DNA of 64,000 nt, taken from assembly GCF_000011205.1 (NCBI RefSeq), contig NC_003106.2, positions 2,122,001-2,186,000 of the forward strand, in the 5' to 3' direction. Of this stretch, positions 21,043 to 30,301 are shown one piece after another. The notes under the pieces were generated by a model. It made no database searches, had not been told where the DNA came from, and worked only from the letters and a program-made list of their open reading frames with translations. The DNA comes from Sulfurisphaera tokodaii str. 7. Its GTDB lineage: Archaea; Thermoproteota; Thermoprotei_A; Sulfolobales; Sulfolobaceae. The translations under genes and the position numbers were made by a program. Every line of letters begins with the position of its first letter. The stretch's first letter is position 1.

Positions 21043-21369
21043 GTTAATATATAATTCTTCTAAATCTTCCATAATCCTAACTAGCATTCCATAAAGTATT
21101 ATATCATCTATCTTATCAATGTTTTTAGCTATATAAATTATATCTAAAAATTCTTGGATATTATTAGGACTTATCTTACCAGATTTTGCTAGATCCCAAA
21201 TTGCTTCCTCATCTCTTTTACCTATGCACCTTTCTACTTCATTAATTACGTCTTCATATAAACCTCTTATCCCTCTCTTAACTTTTTCCTTTAATTCCTT
21301 ATTATTTATGAATTCTTCTAGGCTTACTTTTGTTCCTAACTCAATAAGTCTATAGTTATCCCAAAACAC
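21031..21369 (-). CDS. Hypothetical all-helical protein, 112 aa
   Basis: A predicted four-helix soluble protein (LKEKVKRGIRGLYEDVINEVERC..., IQEFLDIIYIAKNIDKIDDIILYGMLVRIMEDLEELY). Helix lengths recall HEPN-like or regulatory bundles, but no RNase motif is visible and no partner nucleotidyltransferase is adjacent. It overlaps the convergent aminotransferase by 12 bases and is divergent from cobT. Confidence 0.55.
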   Translation of the reverse strand: MFWDNYRLIELGTKVSLEEFINNKELKEKVKRGIRGLYEDVINEVERCIGKRDEEAIWDLAKSGKISPNNIQEFLDIIYIAKNIDKIDDIILYGMLVRIMEDLEELYINLKC

Positions 21370-21409
21370 GATAAAGTATTAAAAATTTTTAAAAGAAAAG
21401 TTTGTTGAC

Positions 21410-22447
21410 ATGTCAGTTAAAATTTTTAACGGGGAATTTGATATTCCAGAAAATTCAAGGTCTTTATATATTTTGGTCATAGCAACTACAGACATAAGCT
21501 TAATCCCCGGATTAACAGTAGCTGGTGCCACACCGGAATTAACACATTTTACACCTGCTGCAGATGCTGAATTTTTAATTAAGGGTAAATGCTCAGTTAT
21601 AAATACTGTTCCAGTTACGCCAAATGGAATTCCTACACCAGCTATCATAACTAGGGCTTCATTAGAATTTGTAAAAATACCTAGATTAGTGGTAAATGCC
21701 GGTAGTAGAATTAAACCAAATTTACCATTAATCGATTTAGGAGGAGAACCAGGAGGTGACATTAGAAAGGGTAGTTTAAGAAAGGAAGTTGCAGAAAGAA
21801 TATTAAATAATGGTGTAAGCCTTGGTGAAGAATTCTCAAATTCTTTCGACTTCCTTATTATAGGTGAATCAATACCCGCCGGAACAACAACTGCCATGGC
21901 TGTGTTAGTCGGTTTAGGTTATGATGCTCTTGATAAAGTTAGTTCAGCATCACCGGAAAATCCAAAAGAACTTAAGAAAAAAATAGTTTATGAAGCAATA
22001 AAAGATCTTCCCAGTGATTTAATGGGAAAATTAGCTAAACTTTCTGACCCTATGCTCTTAGGAGTTTCTGGTATAGCATTAGGATTTAAAGGAAAAATAT
22101 TACTAGCTGGAGGTACTCAGATGACAGCAGCAGCCGCTATAATAAAAGAATTTAATAAAAATAAGCTTAAAGACATTGCGATTGGAACTACTAAATGGAT
22201 AATTAACGATAGAAGTTCTGATATAATAGGCTTAGCTAAGGCAGTAGGAATTCCAATTTTAGCTGCATGGCTGGATTTTACTAATTCCAAGTTCGAGGGG
22301 CTAAAAGTTTATGAAAAAGGTTTTGTCAAAGAAGGAGTGGGTGCTGGAGGAGCGTCTATTTATGCTATGAAAAGGGGTGTTACAAATGAACAAATATTAG
22401 GGAAAGTAGAAGAAATATATCAAAGAATAACTACTAATTTAATGTAA
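21410..22447 (+). CDS. cobT: Archaeal CobT-like nicotinate-nucleotide phosphoribosyltransferase (UPF0284)
   Basis: A 345-residue member of the UPF0284 group related to CobT, which activates the lower-ligand base for cobamides. Visible signatures: IPGLTVAGATPELTHFTPAADAE near residue 28, VNTVPVTPNGIPTPAI, and GESIPAGTTTAMAVLVGLGY near 155, the phosphate-binding glycine-rich region. A cobalamin adenosyltransferase is encoded at 57.4 kb. The next gene, a zinc-ribbon regulator, starts on the last base of its stop codon. Confidence 0.85.
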   Translation: MSVKIFNGEFDIPENSRSLYILVIATTDISLIPGLTVAGATPELTHFTPAADAEFLIKGKCSVINTVPVTPNGIPTPAIITRASLEFVKIPRLVVNAGSRIKPNLPLIDLGGEPGGDIRKGSLRKEVAERILNNGVSLGEEFSNSFDFLIIGESIPAGTTTAMAVLVGLGYDALDKVSSASPENPKELKKKIVYEAIKDLPSDLMGKLAKLSDPMLLGVSGIALGFKGKILLAGGTQMTAAAAIIKEFNKNKLKDIAIGTTKWIINDRSSDIIGLAKAVGIPILAAWLDFTNSKFEGLKVYEKGFVKEGVGAGGASIYAMKRGVTNEQILGKVEEIYQRITTNLM

Positions 22448-22761
22448 TGCAGACTGAATTTGATTTTTTGTCAATAAGAGAAAAAATAGTATTGCTCCTT
22501 AAATATTCCGAAAGACCTTTGACCGCAAAGGAGATTAAAAAGAATTTAGGAATTCAAAAGGAGAAAGAAGTGTATGAACACTTATATCACATTGCAAAGT
22601 CCTCTAAACATAAAGACTATCAACTAATCGTATATTTACCCTATTGCAGAGATTGCGGATACATTTTTAACTTAGAAATTCCTAAAAAACCAAGTAAATG
22701 CCCAAGATGTAAAAGTGAAAATATAGAACCACCTAAGTTTCTAATCAGGGATAAAAAATGA
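22447..22761 (+). CDS. Winged-helix transcription regulator with C-terminal zinc ribbon
   Basis: A 104-residue protein: winged-helix N-terminus (SIREKIVLLLKYSERPLTAKEIKKNL, then KEVYEHLYHIAKS) and a zinc ribbon with CRDCGYIF and CPRCKSENI. It matches the archaeal HTH-Zn-ribbon family (COG3357). Overlap of one base with cobT and four with the HAD gene means it is translated from the same mRNA, so it may regulate this operon. Confidence 0.83.
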   Translation: MQTEFDFLSIREKIVLLLKYSERPLTAKEIKKNLGIQKEKEVYEHLYHIAKSSKHKDYQLIVYLPYCRDCGYIFNLEIPKKPSKCPRCKSENIEPPKFLIRDKK

Positions 22762-23417
22762 GAAAAATCATATTTGTTGACATGGGAGAAACCTTAGTAA
22801 GCTTTTCACCAAAATTTCATCAGCCCATATATTATTTTCTAGTTAAAAAAGGATATAATGTATCAGAGAAAAAGGTATTCAGAACAGTATATAAGTTACT
22901 TGGAAAAGACCACTTTCCCGATCCTATTTTAGGTGGTCTAAGTGTATTAGATTATAAAGAACTTTTATCAGAACTGAATATTACTCCAAGGAAATGCTTA
23001 TTAGAAGAATTAAAAAATATTCCACTATTATCAGATAAATGGGAATTATTCGAGGACTCTGAACCCTTTCTCAAGAAATTAAAAGATGAGAATTTTAAAA
23101 TAGTTATGATAACTAATTCTACTAGATCTGTTTATAGAATTGTATCCGATTTAGGATTAGATAAATATCTCGATGATATCATAGCTTCATGTGATTATGG
23201 TATAATGAAACCACATCCTAGAATTTTTAGAATAGCTATAGAAAAACATGGAAAACCGATACTACATGTAGGGGATGTCTATGAAATTGATTATTTAGGA
23301 GCCATAAGGGCTGGTATATCTCCTGTACTTTTAGATAGGTTTAATTTTTATGAAGATCTAAAAGTTAATAAGGTGAAAAATCTATTTCAACTTCTAGGAT
23401 TAATAAAAAATCATTAG
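22758..23417 (+). CDS. HAD-superfamily hydrolase (subfamily IA)
   Basis: A 219-residue phosphatase-like protein. Motif I reads FVDMGETLVS: the nucleophile Asp is present but the second Asp of DxD is Gly, as in the DxGxT subset of HAD proteins. Motif II is MITNST, motif III lysine lies in IMKPHPRIF, and motif IV is HVGDVYEIDYLGA. The substrate is unknown. Its end overlaps the conserved N-terminal coding part of the METTL5-like gene by 19 bases. Confidence 0.82.
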   Translation: MRKIIFVDMGETLVSFSPKFHQPIYYFLVKKGYNVSEKKVFRTVYKLLGKDHFPDPILGGLSVLDYKELLSELNITPRKCLLEELKNIPLLSDKWELFEDSEPFLKKLKDENFKIVMITNSTRSVYRIVSDLGLDKYLDDIIASCDYGIMKPHPRIFRIAIEKHGKPILHVGDVYEIDYLGAIRAGISPVLLDRFNFYEDLKVNKVKNLFQLLGLIKNH

Positions 23418-24001
23418 AGATCTTACTTGAAGAAGTTCCTCCTCATCCTAACCCAAAGTATAATCTAGAACAATATATGACACCTTCTTATTTAGCCTCT
23501 GAGATAATTTGGGCAGCATATTTACGAGGAGATATAGAAAATAAAGTAGTTGCAGATCTGGGATGTGGTACCGGTAAATTATGTTATGGTATTTCTATTT
23601 TGGGTGGTTATTGTTTATGTATAGACATTGATATAGAAAGCCTAAAGATAGCAAAAGAATTCTTTGAAGAGAAGGAGCTTAACGTGGACGTAATAAACGC
23701 TGATATAAACTACTTGCAAATTAAAGCAGATACAGTTATACAGAACCCTCCCTTTGGGGTAGTAAATAAAGGAGCTGACTTATTATTTTTATCTAAAGCA
23801 TTAGATATTTCCAAAACAGTGTATAGCATACATAAATCTAATGAAAAATCAAGAGAACTTATATATAGATTAGGGAATAAGAAAGGATTTAATGTTACCA
23901 TCTTAACACAAAAGTTCAAAATGAACGCGTATTATCCATGGCATAAGAAAAGAATTCATGAATTTCTAGTTGATATATATTTATTTTCTAAATCCAATTA
24001 A
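23399..24001 (+). CDS. METTL5-like N6-adenine methyltransferase with non-canonical start
   Basis: A class I SAM methyltransferase: VADLGCGTGKLCYGISILGG, acidic CIDIDIES and the catalytic NPPFG typical of N6-adenine methyltransferases; METTL5 modifies 18S rRNA and archaeal relatives probably 16S. The first ATG (23477) falls after the conserved LEQYMTP motif. Upstream codons in the same frame still encode conserved sequence (KKSLEILLEEVPPHPNPKYN), back to an in-frame stop at 23369, but they contain no ATG, GTG or TTG. I place the start at ATT 23399, giving about 200 residues, as a best guess. Overlap with the HAD gene: 19 bases; with the convergent phosphatase: 21. Confidence 0.75.
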   Translation: MNKKSLEILLEEVPPHPNPKYNLEQYMTPSYLASEIIWAAYLRGDIENKVVADLGCGTGKLCYGISILGGYCLCIDIDIESLKIAKEFFEEKELNVDVINADINYLQIKADTVIQNPPFGVVNKGADLLFLSKALDISKTVYSIHKSNEKSRELIYRLGNKKGFNVTILTQKFKMNAYYPWHKKRIHEFLVDIYLFSKSN

Positions 24002-24670
24002 TTTTTCTAAGTATGATCCATCATTTAATATTTTTTCCAAAAAACGCATCACTCCTATTCCATCCTCTTTATCTAGAACAATATCAGATATGGCCTTTAT
24101 TTCTGGCAAAGCATTAGCTACGGCTACTTTAATATCTGCAACACTAAATAATGAAATATCATTTTGACTATCTCCTATTGCTATCGTAACTCCCTCAAAA
24201 TTTAATATACTTTTTAGAATTTTTACAGCTTCTCCTTTACTTACATTTTTAGGCATAATCATTGCATCACTCCTATTCCACTCTATTTTTGCCTCATTTA
24301 TTTTATCTAATTTATCTTTATAATCAATTGCAGAATTTACATATATTATAACCTCTCCTAAAGAGTATTTTATACCATTTTTATCTAGTATTTTAGCCAG
24401 ATTTTTTCTTATTTTATACCATTTTTCATCTACTAATTTGATTTCTTTATCTCTAAGTATTATAATGCCACCATTTTCTATTATCCAACCAGTTGGAAAT
24501 AATCCTTTAGCTAAAATATCCATATATTTTCTCTCCCTGCCAGTAACTACAAAAAAGAGAAATTTTGCTGAGAATTTATTAACAACTTCTACCACTTCTT
24601 GTTTAATTATAAAATTATCTTTTTCATCTGATAAAGTTCTATCAAAATCCGATAGAACCATTATGTTCAA
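23981..24670 (-). CDS. Phosphoglycolate phosphatase-like HAD hydrolase (IIB, archaeal type)
   Basis: A 229-residue HAD phosphatase with motif I LSDFDRTLSD (Asp nucleophile and general acid), VVTGRE as motif II and AIGDSQNDISLF as motif IV; a C2B cap lies between about residues 80 and 160. It matches archaeal phosphoglycolate/sucrose-phosphate-type phosphatases of the Cof group. Phosphoglycolate is the usual assigned substrate, not provable here. Its start overlaps the end of the endonuclease-IV-like gene by 4 bases. Confidence 0.83.
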   Translation of the reverse strand: MNIMVLSDFDRTLSDEKDNFIIKQEVVEVVNKFSAKFLFFVVTGRERKYMDILAKGLFPTGWIIENGGIIILRDKEIKLVDEKWYKIRKNLAKILDKNGIKYSLGEVIIYVNSAIDYKDKLDKINEAKIEWNRSDAMIMPKNVSKGEAVKILKSILNFEGVTIAIGDSQNDISLFSVADIKVAVANALPEIKAISDIVLDKEDGIGVMRFLEKILNDGSYLEKLIGFRK

Positions 24671-25494
24671 AATTTATACCCCAGATCTTCTAACACTTTC
24701 TTCATTTTTAAGGCATCTCTTTCTAATTCTGGGCTCTCACAAATGAGAGTTATTGATATATCTCTCTTCATAATTTCTTTTGCTAGTGGTTCAAAAGGCG
24801 GTGTATTATTATCTATTGGTAAGTGCTCATCTATATATTTGCCGTTTCTAAATACTAAAGATTCAAAGTGAGAATTTATATGGGATAAATTTAGCTCTCT
24901 TACAAGTCTATCAATTATTTCCCCGTAATCTATTTGGCCACCTTGTCTTGCAAACGTATGAGCCCAATCAATATATGGTATAACACCTTTGATCTCCTTA
25001 GAAATTGAAATTACCTCATCTAACGTACCAAAGGCAGTTTCTTTAGCCATAGTTTCTACACCGAATTTAACATTTTTAATTCCCATTGACCTAGCAGTAT
25101 CGACGACCTCACCCAACTCAGCTTTTACTATTTGATAACATTCATCTGGGCTCTTTTTACCATAAAAAGCAATATGAATAGCAATCGCATCAGCATTCAT
25201 TCTTTCTGCTCTATCTGCAGTATCAAGAATCCTTTTTTTCGAGGCTTCAACTTTTTCTTTGTCTTCAGAACATAAATTTATAAAATAAGGAGCATGCACA
25301 GAAAGCCTCACACCTAGTTCCAATGCTACTTTACCAGCTTCTTCAGCACTCTCTGGACTCATTTTTACTCCTTGAACAAATTCGACTTCCATAGCATTAA
25401 GACCTAATTCTTTTACTGTCTTAATACCCTCAATAGTATTCCTCTTTTTAGCTGAATGAGGAACTCCAGCTGGACCTAGATAAATCTTAGGCAC
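24667..25494 (-). CDS. Endonuclease IV (Nfo)-like TIM-barrel protein
   Basis: A 275-residue TIM-barrel of the AP-endonuclease/xylose-isomerase-like family. PKIYLGPAGVPHSAK starts the barrel; metal ligands are suggested by VHAPYFINL, IAIHIAFYG, VETMAKE, DWAHTF, NSHFE and LICESPE, the order found in endonuclease IV, which nicks DNA at abasic sites using three zincs. The start is set at GTG 25494: a TATA box is 26 nt upstream (25513-25526) while the earlier ATG 25536 lies before that box and adds 14 unconserved residues. Confidence 0.82.
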   Translation of the reverse strand: MPKIYLGPAGVPHSAKKRNTIEGIKTVKELGLNAMEVEFVQGVKMSPESAEEAGKVALELGVRLSVHAPYFINLCSEDKEKVEASKKRILDTADRAERMNADAIAIHIAFYGKKSPDECYQIVKAELGEVVDTARSMGIKNVKFGVETMAKETAFGTLDEVISISKEIKGVIPYIDWAHTFARQGGQIDYGEIIDRLVRELNLSHINSHFESLVFRNGKYIDEHLPIDNNTPPFEPLAKEIMKRDISITLICESPELERDALKMKKVLEDLGYKF

Positions 25495-25512
25495 AATTGT
25501 TAGATTTGTTGT

Positions 25513-25526
25513 AAAGTTTATTAAAG
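25513..25526 (-). promoter_or_regulatory. TATA box setting the start of the endonuclease-IV-like gene
   Basis: CTTTAATAAACTTT on the minus strand is centred 26 nt upstream of GTG 25494, the normal distance for a leaderless start. Confidence 0.5.
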
Positions 25527-25677
25527 ATTTTACCATATAAAGTAAGGAACTTAGTATTTATAAAGTAAAAGTTTTGTTGTTTATATTTCTAAAATAAATA
25601 TAATACTAAGATCATTAAATTTTTTATAAACAAAATATTACCAAGTTTTAGTACTTCATGTAACAAAATATTTTAGT

Positions 25678-28600
25678 TTAAGAAACATTTAACATCTTTA
25701 TACTTTTTTCCTTTAGTAACTGCTCATTATCTCTTATTAAGAATACTAACGAGGATTTTAATACTGAGACATCAAACTCTTCTGTACTCTGCCTTTTTAC
25801 TTGTTCAACTATTCCATCTGCTATAGAATCAAATTGAATCGATGATATAACTGCATTTAGTTCTTTAGTTAAACTACTTAAATACGCAATTAAATCTTCG
25901 TATTTCATTCCATTCTTCTTTTTCTCCTCGACTATGGAAGAAACATAATTGTTAATAGAGTTAGATGCATCCTCTAATGCCTCCTTAACTAATGGTTCTA
26001 TGATTTTCTTATATTCATCAACACCACTTGATGTAAAAGTAACTGTATCTGCAATTAAGTTAACGCGTTTAGTTAAAGCATTAACTATAGAATTCAGCAC
26101 TGTGGCCTGAAGTGAATTTCTCTCAGCTAAGGATAACTCAATCTTACTAACCTTAACCTCAGTAGGTATGTTTATCCTTAATTTTTCTGCGATGAATTCT
26201 ATTAAGGTTTTAGCATTAACTCCGCTTTCTCTAAATTTAGCTGCTGCTAATGGGCAAAGAGTTATTAACATTGGATACTTAGAACCTAAAGCCCTTGCCA
26301 TCATATCTGCTCTTTTACCAATGTTTTTCTCTAAAACTGCTCCGGAACAGCCTTCAACTTTTCTAACTCTAAACCCCATATCACTAAGCCTTCTTATAAC
26401 ATCATTAGCGTATGAAGACGAGAAACATGCGACATGTAAGTATATTTCTTCACCTTTTCCGTCTATCTGAATAGACTTTAATACTCTGATGTCAATTGGT
26501 GATACCTCGTAAGTAACTTTTAACCCTAACATATTTGCATAATCCCTATAAACTTCTGAGAGCACTTTGTAATCTTCTGGAGCTATTGTTATGACCTCTA
26601 ATGAGTTACTTAATATTTCTTCATTACTTTTTATTTTCTGCTGAAGTTTTTCACCACCACTTATATAGCTCATAAATCCACTATCGTATTCTGTACCAAC
26701 TAATTTTACTTTTAAACCAAGAGCTTTCAGTATTTTTAAAGCAGCAATTGCTACTGTAGGATTATCTACTAAATATTTCCCTACCCATAACGCAATATCA
26801 CTATTGTTATCTACAACACTTGCTACTTCTGAATCTTGCGTTAACGGAATTTTCACTGGTGGTTCTTCTGGTACTTTTTTAGCTACAATACTATTTAATT
26901 TGACTAATAGTGAGGAGATTGGGATTTTAGCTGGGCATACGCCATCACATAGACCACATTTATGACAACCAGAAATTTCAGCTATAGCTGAATCTGGAAT
27001 ATCAACACTTCCATAAAGATGATGATACGAGATTGCACCTTTTACGAAATCAAACATTCCTTTAGGAGCATAAGGAACTTGAGGAATTAGTCTAAATTGT
27101 GGGCATACCGTTACACACATAGCGCAGTCAATACATTCTAAAGAGTAATCAGTGAAAATATCTAAAAACCTCTTTACAGCAGAATACCCACTCACTTCCC
27201 CTCCTGGAACTACAGCCTTTACAAAACCAATTCCAAACCTAAATTGTAACGCTTCTTGTTGTCTTCTTACTATTTCAAAAACTACTTTACCTCTTTTCTT
27301 AGGATCAAATACTTTTCCTGGGTTAAATAATTCTTCAGGATCCATCTCTTCTTTGTATTTCTTAATAACTTCATATCTATCAATACCTAATTGTTGGAAC
27401 GTCTTACCCATAGCTGAAAGTCTATTTCTAGAATATTTATGTCCAAACATTCCTATTGATAATAAAGAACCTCCGACTTTTACGAAAGAATCCATCATCA
27501 ACGTATTCTTTGCTAAATCATAAATTAACTTCTTATCATTAGGTTTAAGAGAAACTTCAGTGAATGCGTTAACTAGTAATACCTCTCTCTTTTCTAAATC
27601 TATATCCAGATCAAACCCAGAATTAGGAGACAATTCTCCTAACCTACCTAAAGTACCTTCTAATTCTTTAACCAAATCGTTTATTTTAGTATAATGAATA
27701 AGACCGTGCTGATGAATTAGTAATCCTTTAGTTCTTAACGCAGCAACTACACCGTGGTTAAAAGACCACCAACCAGTCCATTCCCCCTCATACACTTCGG
27801 CACTAAAAGCTTGAGCTATCCTATATAATTTAGGTTCTACAAGGGAAGAACGTAAGGATGGATATAATATAATCATATTCCATTTTCCCGGCGAAAGTTT
27901 TGCATTAAATTTCTGAGCTATATAAGATGAGATTGTTGGACCTCTTACTTGGACATGCCATGCTGGAATAACTTCTCTGTAAAACTCACCAATTGCTTTT
28001 ATAGCATCATCAAATGAATTAAATGAAAGTACTAAAGCCTCGGTAGGAGAATACTTTCTTAATCTAATTCCAGCTTTTACAATAATTCCAGTAGTTCCTT
28101 CAGCACCAGCAACAAGAGCTAAATTACCCCCTTCTAGATGGATTAATTCCCCCTTAGGGTTAATCATATCGACAAAGCTTATGTTATCTGAAATAAAACC
28201 GTACTCATAAGAACCAATACCTAACGCATCACCAGCAATTCCTCCTCCTACTGTAGAATCATATGACGATGGAAAAGTCCTCAGCTGTAAACCTTTATTT
28301 TGAGCCGCTAAATCAACAAGCTTCCATGTGGCACCAGGCTCAGTTATAGCAACCATATTTGATTCATCAATTTCAACCTTATCCATTTTAGAGAAATCAA
28401 GTAATATTCCGCCTTCTGTCGTTAATGCATTACCATATCTATTAGTGCCCCTGCCATAAGGAGTAATAGGAACTTTATATTTCAAAGCTATCTTAACAGC
28501 ATCTATTACATCCTCGACTGAAGTTGGATAAATCACATAATCTGGGATAATATTTATCTTTATACCAGCCCAGACCAATTGTGGTACAAAGCCCATATCT

Positions 28601-28680
28601 GCTGAATGAGAAAGTCTTTCAACTAAACTATCAGAAAAGTTATTTCCAAATCTAGCTTCTAATTCTTCTCTTAACCCCAC
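25678..28680 (-). CDS. FAD-linked oxidase fused to Fe-S domain (D-lactate dehydrogenase / GlcD-GlcF-like)
   Basis: A 1000-residue fusion. Residues about 30-215 are an FAD-binding PCMH domain (YPTSVEDVIDAVKIALKYKVPITPYGRGTN), followed by the FAD-oxidase C-terminal domain to about 470. Two [4Fe-4S] motifs follow, CIDCAMCVTVCP (about 517) and CHKCGLCDGVCP (about 567), and a GlcF/CCG-like half with VACFSSS and EGCSGAV segments. The last 150 residues are helical and unassigned. Such enzymes oxidise D-lactate, glycolate or related 2-hydroxyacids and pass electrons to a quinone or ferredoxin-like acceptor. The start overlaps the HIT gene end by 10 bases, so both are cotranscribed. Confidence 0.85.
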   Translation of the reverse strand: MGLREELEARFGNNFSDSLVERLSHSADMGFVPQLVWAGIKINIIPDYVIYPTSVEDVIDAVKIALKYKVPITPYGRGTNRYGNALTTEGGILLDFSKMDKVEIDESNMVAITEPGATWKLVDLAAQNKGLQLRTFPSSYDSTVGGGIAGDALGIGSYEYGFISDNISFVDMINPKGELIHLEGGNLALVAGAEGTTGIIVKAGIRLRKYSPTEALVLSFNSFDDAIKAIGEFYREVIPAWHVQVRGPTISSYIAQKFNAKLSPGKWNMIILYPSLRSSLVEPKLYRIAQAFSAEVYEGEWTGWWSFNHGVVAALRTKGLLIHQHGLIHYTKINDLVKELEGTLGRLGELSPNSGFDLDIDLEKREVLLVNAFTEVSLKPNDKKLIYDLAKNTLMMDSFVKVGGSLLSIGMFGHKYSRNRLSAMGKTFQQLGIDRYEVIKKYKEEMDPEELFNPGKVFDPKKRGKVVFEIVRRQQEALQFRFGIGFVKAVVPGGEVSGYSAVKRFLDIFTDYSLECIDCAMCVTVCPQFRLIPQVPYAPKGMFDFVKGAISYHHLYGSVDIPDSAIAEISGCHKCGLCDGVCPAKIPISSLLVKLNSIVAKKVPEEPPVKIPLTQDSEVASVVDNNSDIALWVGKYLVDNPTVAIAALKILKALGLKVKLVGTEYDSGFMSYISGGEKLQQKIKSNEEILSNSLEVITIAPEDYKVLSEVYRDYANMLGLKVTYEVSPIDIRVLKSIQIDGKGEEIYLHVACFSSSYANDVIRRLSDMGFRVRKVEGCSGAVLEKNIGKRADMMARALGSKYPMLITLCPLAAAKFRESGVNAKTLIEFIAEKLRINIPTEVKVSKIELSLAERNSLQATVLNSIVNALTKRVNLIADTVTFTSSGVDEYKKIIEPLVKEALEDASNSINNYVSSIVEEKKKNGMKYEDLIAYLSSLTKELNAVISSIQFDSIADGIVEQVKRQSTEEFDVSVLKSSLVFLIRDNEQLLKEKSIKMLNVS

Positions 28681-29123
28681 TTATAATCACCAATTTTTCT
28701 TTTTAAATTTTCAATAGACTCCCTAATAATTTTTTGTAATAATTCATAATATTCTTTTTCTTGCTCCTTTCTTGGCTTAAAACTTTTAAAAATATCTGGA
28801 TAATCTCCTTCCCAAGTTGGGATTATATGGACATGAAGGTGAAAAATAACTTGACCCGCACTTCTACCTATATTAGTTAATAATCTTAACCCATCAGCCT
28901 TGACAGCATCCTTTATACCAAGTGAGACAAGTTTTACAACCTTAGCTAGTTCCGCTAACGTATCCTCATCTGCCTCTAAATAGTTCTCAAAATGCTTTTT
29001 AGGAATCACAAGAGTATGTCCCAAGGATACTGGATATTTATCTAATATTGCTGCAAATTTTTCATCTTCATAAACAAAGTAACCTTCCAATTCTCTATTT
29101 ATAATGCTACAAAACGTACACAT
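28671..29123 (-). CDS. HIT-family nucleotide hydrolase/transferase
   Basis: A 150-residue HIT protein. The catalytic triad HLHVHIIP has His95, His97 and His99; the N-terminal MCTFCSIINREL has the CxxC often seen in HIT proteins that bind zinc. Members cleave nucleoside phosphoramidates or diadenosine polyphosphates. It is the first gene of the operon with the 1000-residue FAD/Fe-S oxidase. Confidence 0.9.
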   Translation of the reverse strand: MCTFCSIINRELEGYFVYEDEKFAAILDKYPVSLGHTLVIPKKHFENYLEADEDTLAELAKVVKLVSLGIKDAVKADGLRLLTNIGRSAGQVIFHLHVHIIPTWEGDYPDIFKSFKPRKEQEKEYYELLQKIIRESIENLKRKIGDYKWG

Positions 29124-29165
29124 ATTGAATAATTATATAACATTCTGTTTATGAATTTTTAGTTA

Positions 29166-29765
29166 ATGGATATACCGTTACAAATACTAATACTTATATT
29201 TTTGATAAGCTTCATTACTAATATATTACCCTTTGCTGGAGCCCCTTATACTTTAATAGCCACCAATTTCCTTCTAGCTTATGGCGAGAATATTGAAAAT
29301 ATTCTAATTGTTATATTTTTATCCGGCACTGGAGCAGCTCTGGCTAAAACTATTACTTACGTCCTTGGTATAGCATTGAAAAAACCATTAAGAAAAAACA
29401 AAAATATACCTTTAATTAATAAGTTCATTAAAAGTAAATATTTTCCATTAGCACTCTTTATTACAGCTATTTTACCGGGTTTGCCACTTGATGATTATCT
29501 TTATATAGGAGGTGGAATAGTGAAAGAGTCGCTTAAAAAAATGTTAATAATAACAATTCCATCTAAAATTCTAAAAAGTTCAATAGAAATTCCCCTAGAA
29601 TTATTTGGAATATTAAAAATAAGTGATTTATTTAATTTAAATCCTTTGCTTTTATCTATTTTACTTACAATAATTTTCTTTATAATAGGATTCTTACTCA
29701 TAAAAATAGACTGGAACTCTTTATATGAGAAAATTAGTGAAAAATATTTAAATAAAAGAATATAG
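29166..29765 (+). CDS. VTT/DedA-like polytopic membrane protein
   Basis: A 199-residue protein with five to six hydrophobic segments (about residues 4-22, 40-70, 92-115, 130-150, 160-180) and the G-x-LPGLPLDDYLYIGGG re-entrant-type loop near residue 105 of the VTT/DedA group. The family includes lipid scramblases and transporters. The closely following Nudix gene has its own TATA box, so cotranscription is not required. Confidence 0.65.
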   Translation: MDIPLQILILIFLISFITNILPFAGAPYTLIATNFLLAYGENIENILIVIFLSGTGAALAKTITYVLGIALKKPLRKNKNIPLINKFIKSKYFPLALFITAILPGLPLDDYLYIGGGIVKESLKKMLIITIPSKILKSSIEIPLELFGILKISDLFNLNPLLLSILLTIIFFIIGFLLIKIDWNSLYEKISEKYLNKRI

Positions 29766-29773
29766 TAGTATCC

Positions 29774-30301
29774 ATGAGAATTTTCTCCTCCCAAAAATTT
29801 GATGTCATTATAGATAAATTCCAATTACCAAATGGAAAAGAAATAGAAAAAGCATATGTTAAACATAGGGGATCAGTAGTCATAGTACCATTTATTGATA
29901 AAGAAAAAATTATAATGATCAAGCAATACAGACCAATTATAGGAAAATGGTTAATAGAATTACCAGCGGGAACAGTTGAGGAAAAAGAAAATGAAGAAGA
30001 AACAGCAAGGAGAGAATTAGAAGAGGAAATTGGTTACAAACCCAATTTTATGAGTAAGATATTTTCCTTCTATGTATCACCTGGAGTAACTACAGAAATT
30101 ATGCATGTTTATATAGCTAGAGATTTAGTAAAAACTTCTCAGAACCTAGAAGAATATGAGGTTATCGAACCCTTCGAAATAAGATTTGAGGATGCAGTAA
30201 AAATGGTATTGGATGGAAAAATCGAGGATGGAAAAACAATGTTATCATTACTTCTTATTTCACAAAAATATCGAGATCTCCTAACTCACCAACTAATATA
30301 G
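29774..30301 (+). CDS. Nudix hydrolase (ADP-ribose pyrophosphatase-like)
   Basis: A 175-residue enzyme. A complete Nudix box [20 protein letters not shown] (starting Gly66) is followed by [21 protein letters not shown] precedes it as in ADP-sugar pyrophosphatases. It hydrolyses nucleoside diphosphate derivatives, probably ADP-ribose. TATA-like ATATTTAAAT about 26 nt before the ATG implies a leaderless transcript. It overlaps the convergent chlorite-dismutase-like gene by 47 bases. Confidence 0.88.
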   Translation: MRIFSSQKFDVIIDKFQLPNGKEIEKAYVKHRGSVVIVPFIDKEKIIMIKQYRPIIGKWLIELPAGTVEEKENEEETARRELEEEIGYKPNFMSKIFSFYVSPGVTTEIMHVYIARDLVKTSQNLEEYEVIEPFEIRFEDAVKMVLDGKIEDGKTMLSLLLISQKYRDLLTHQLI

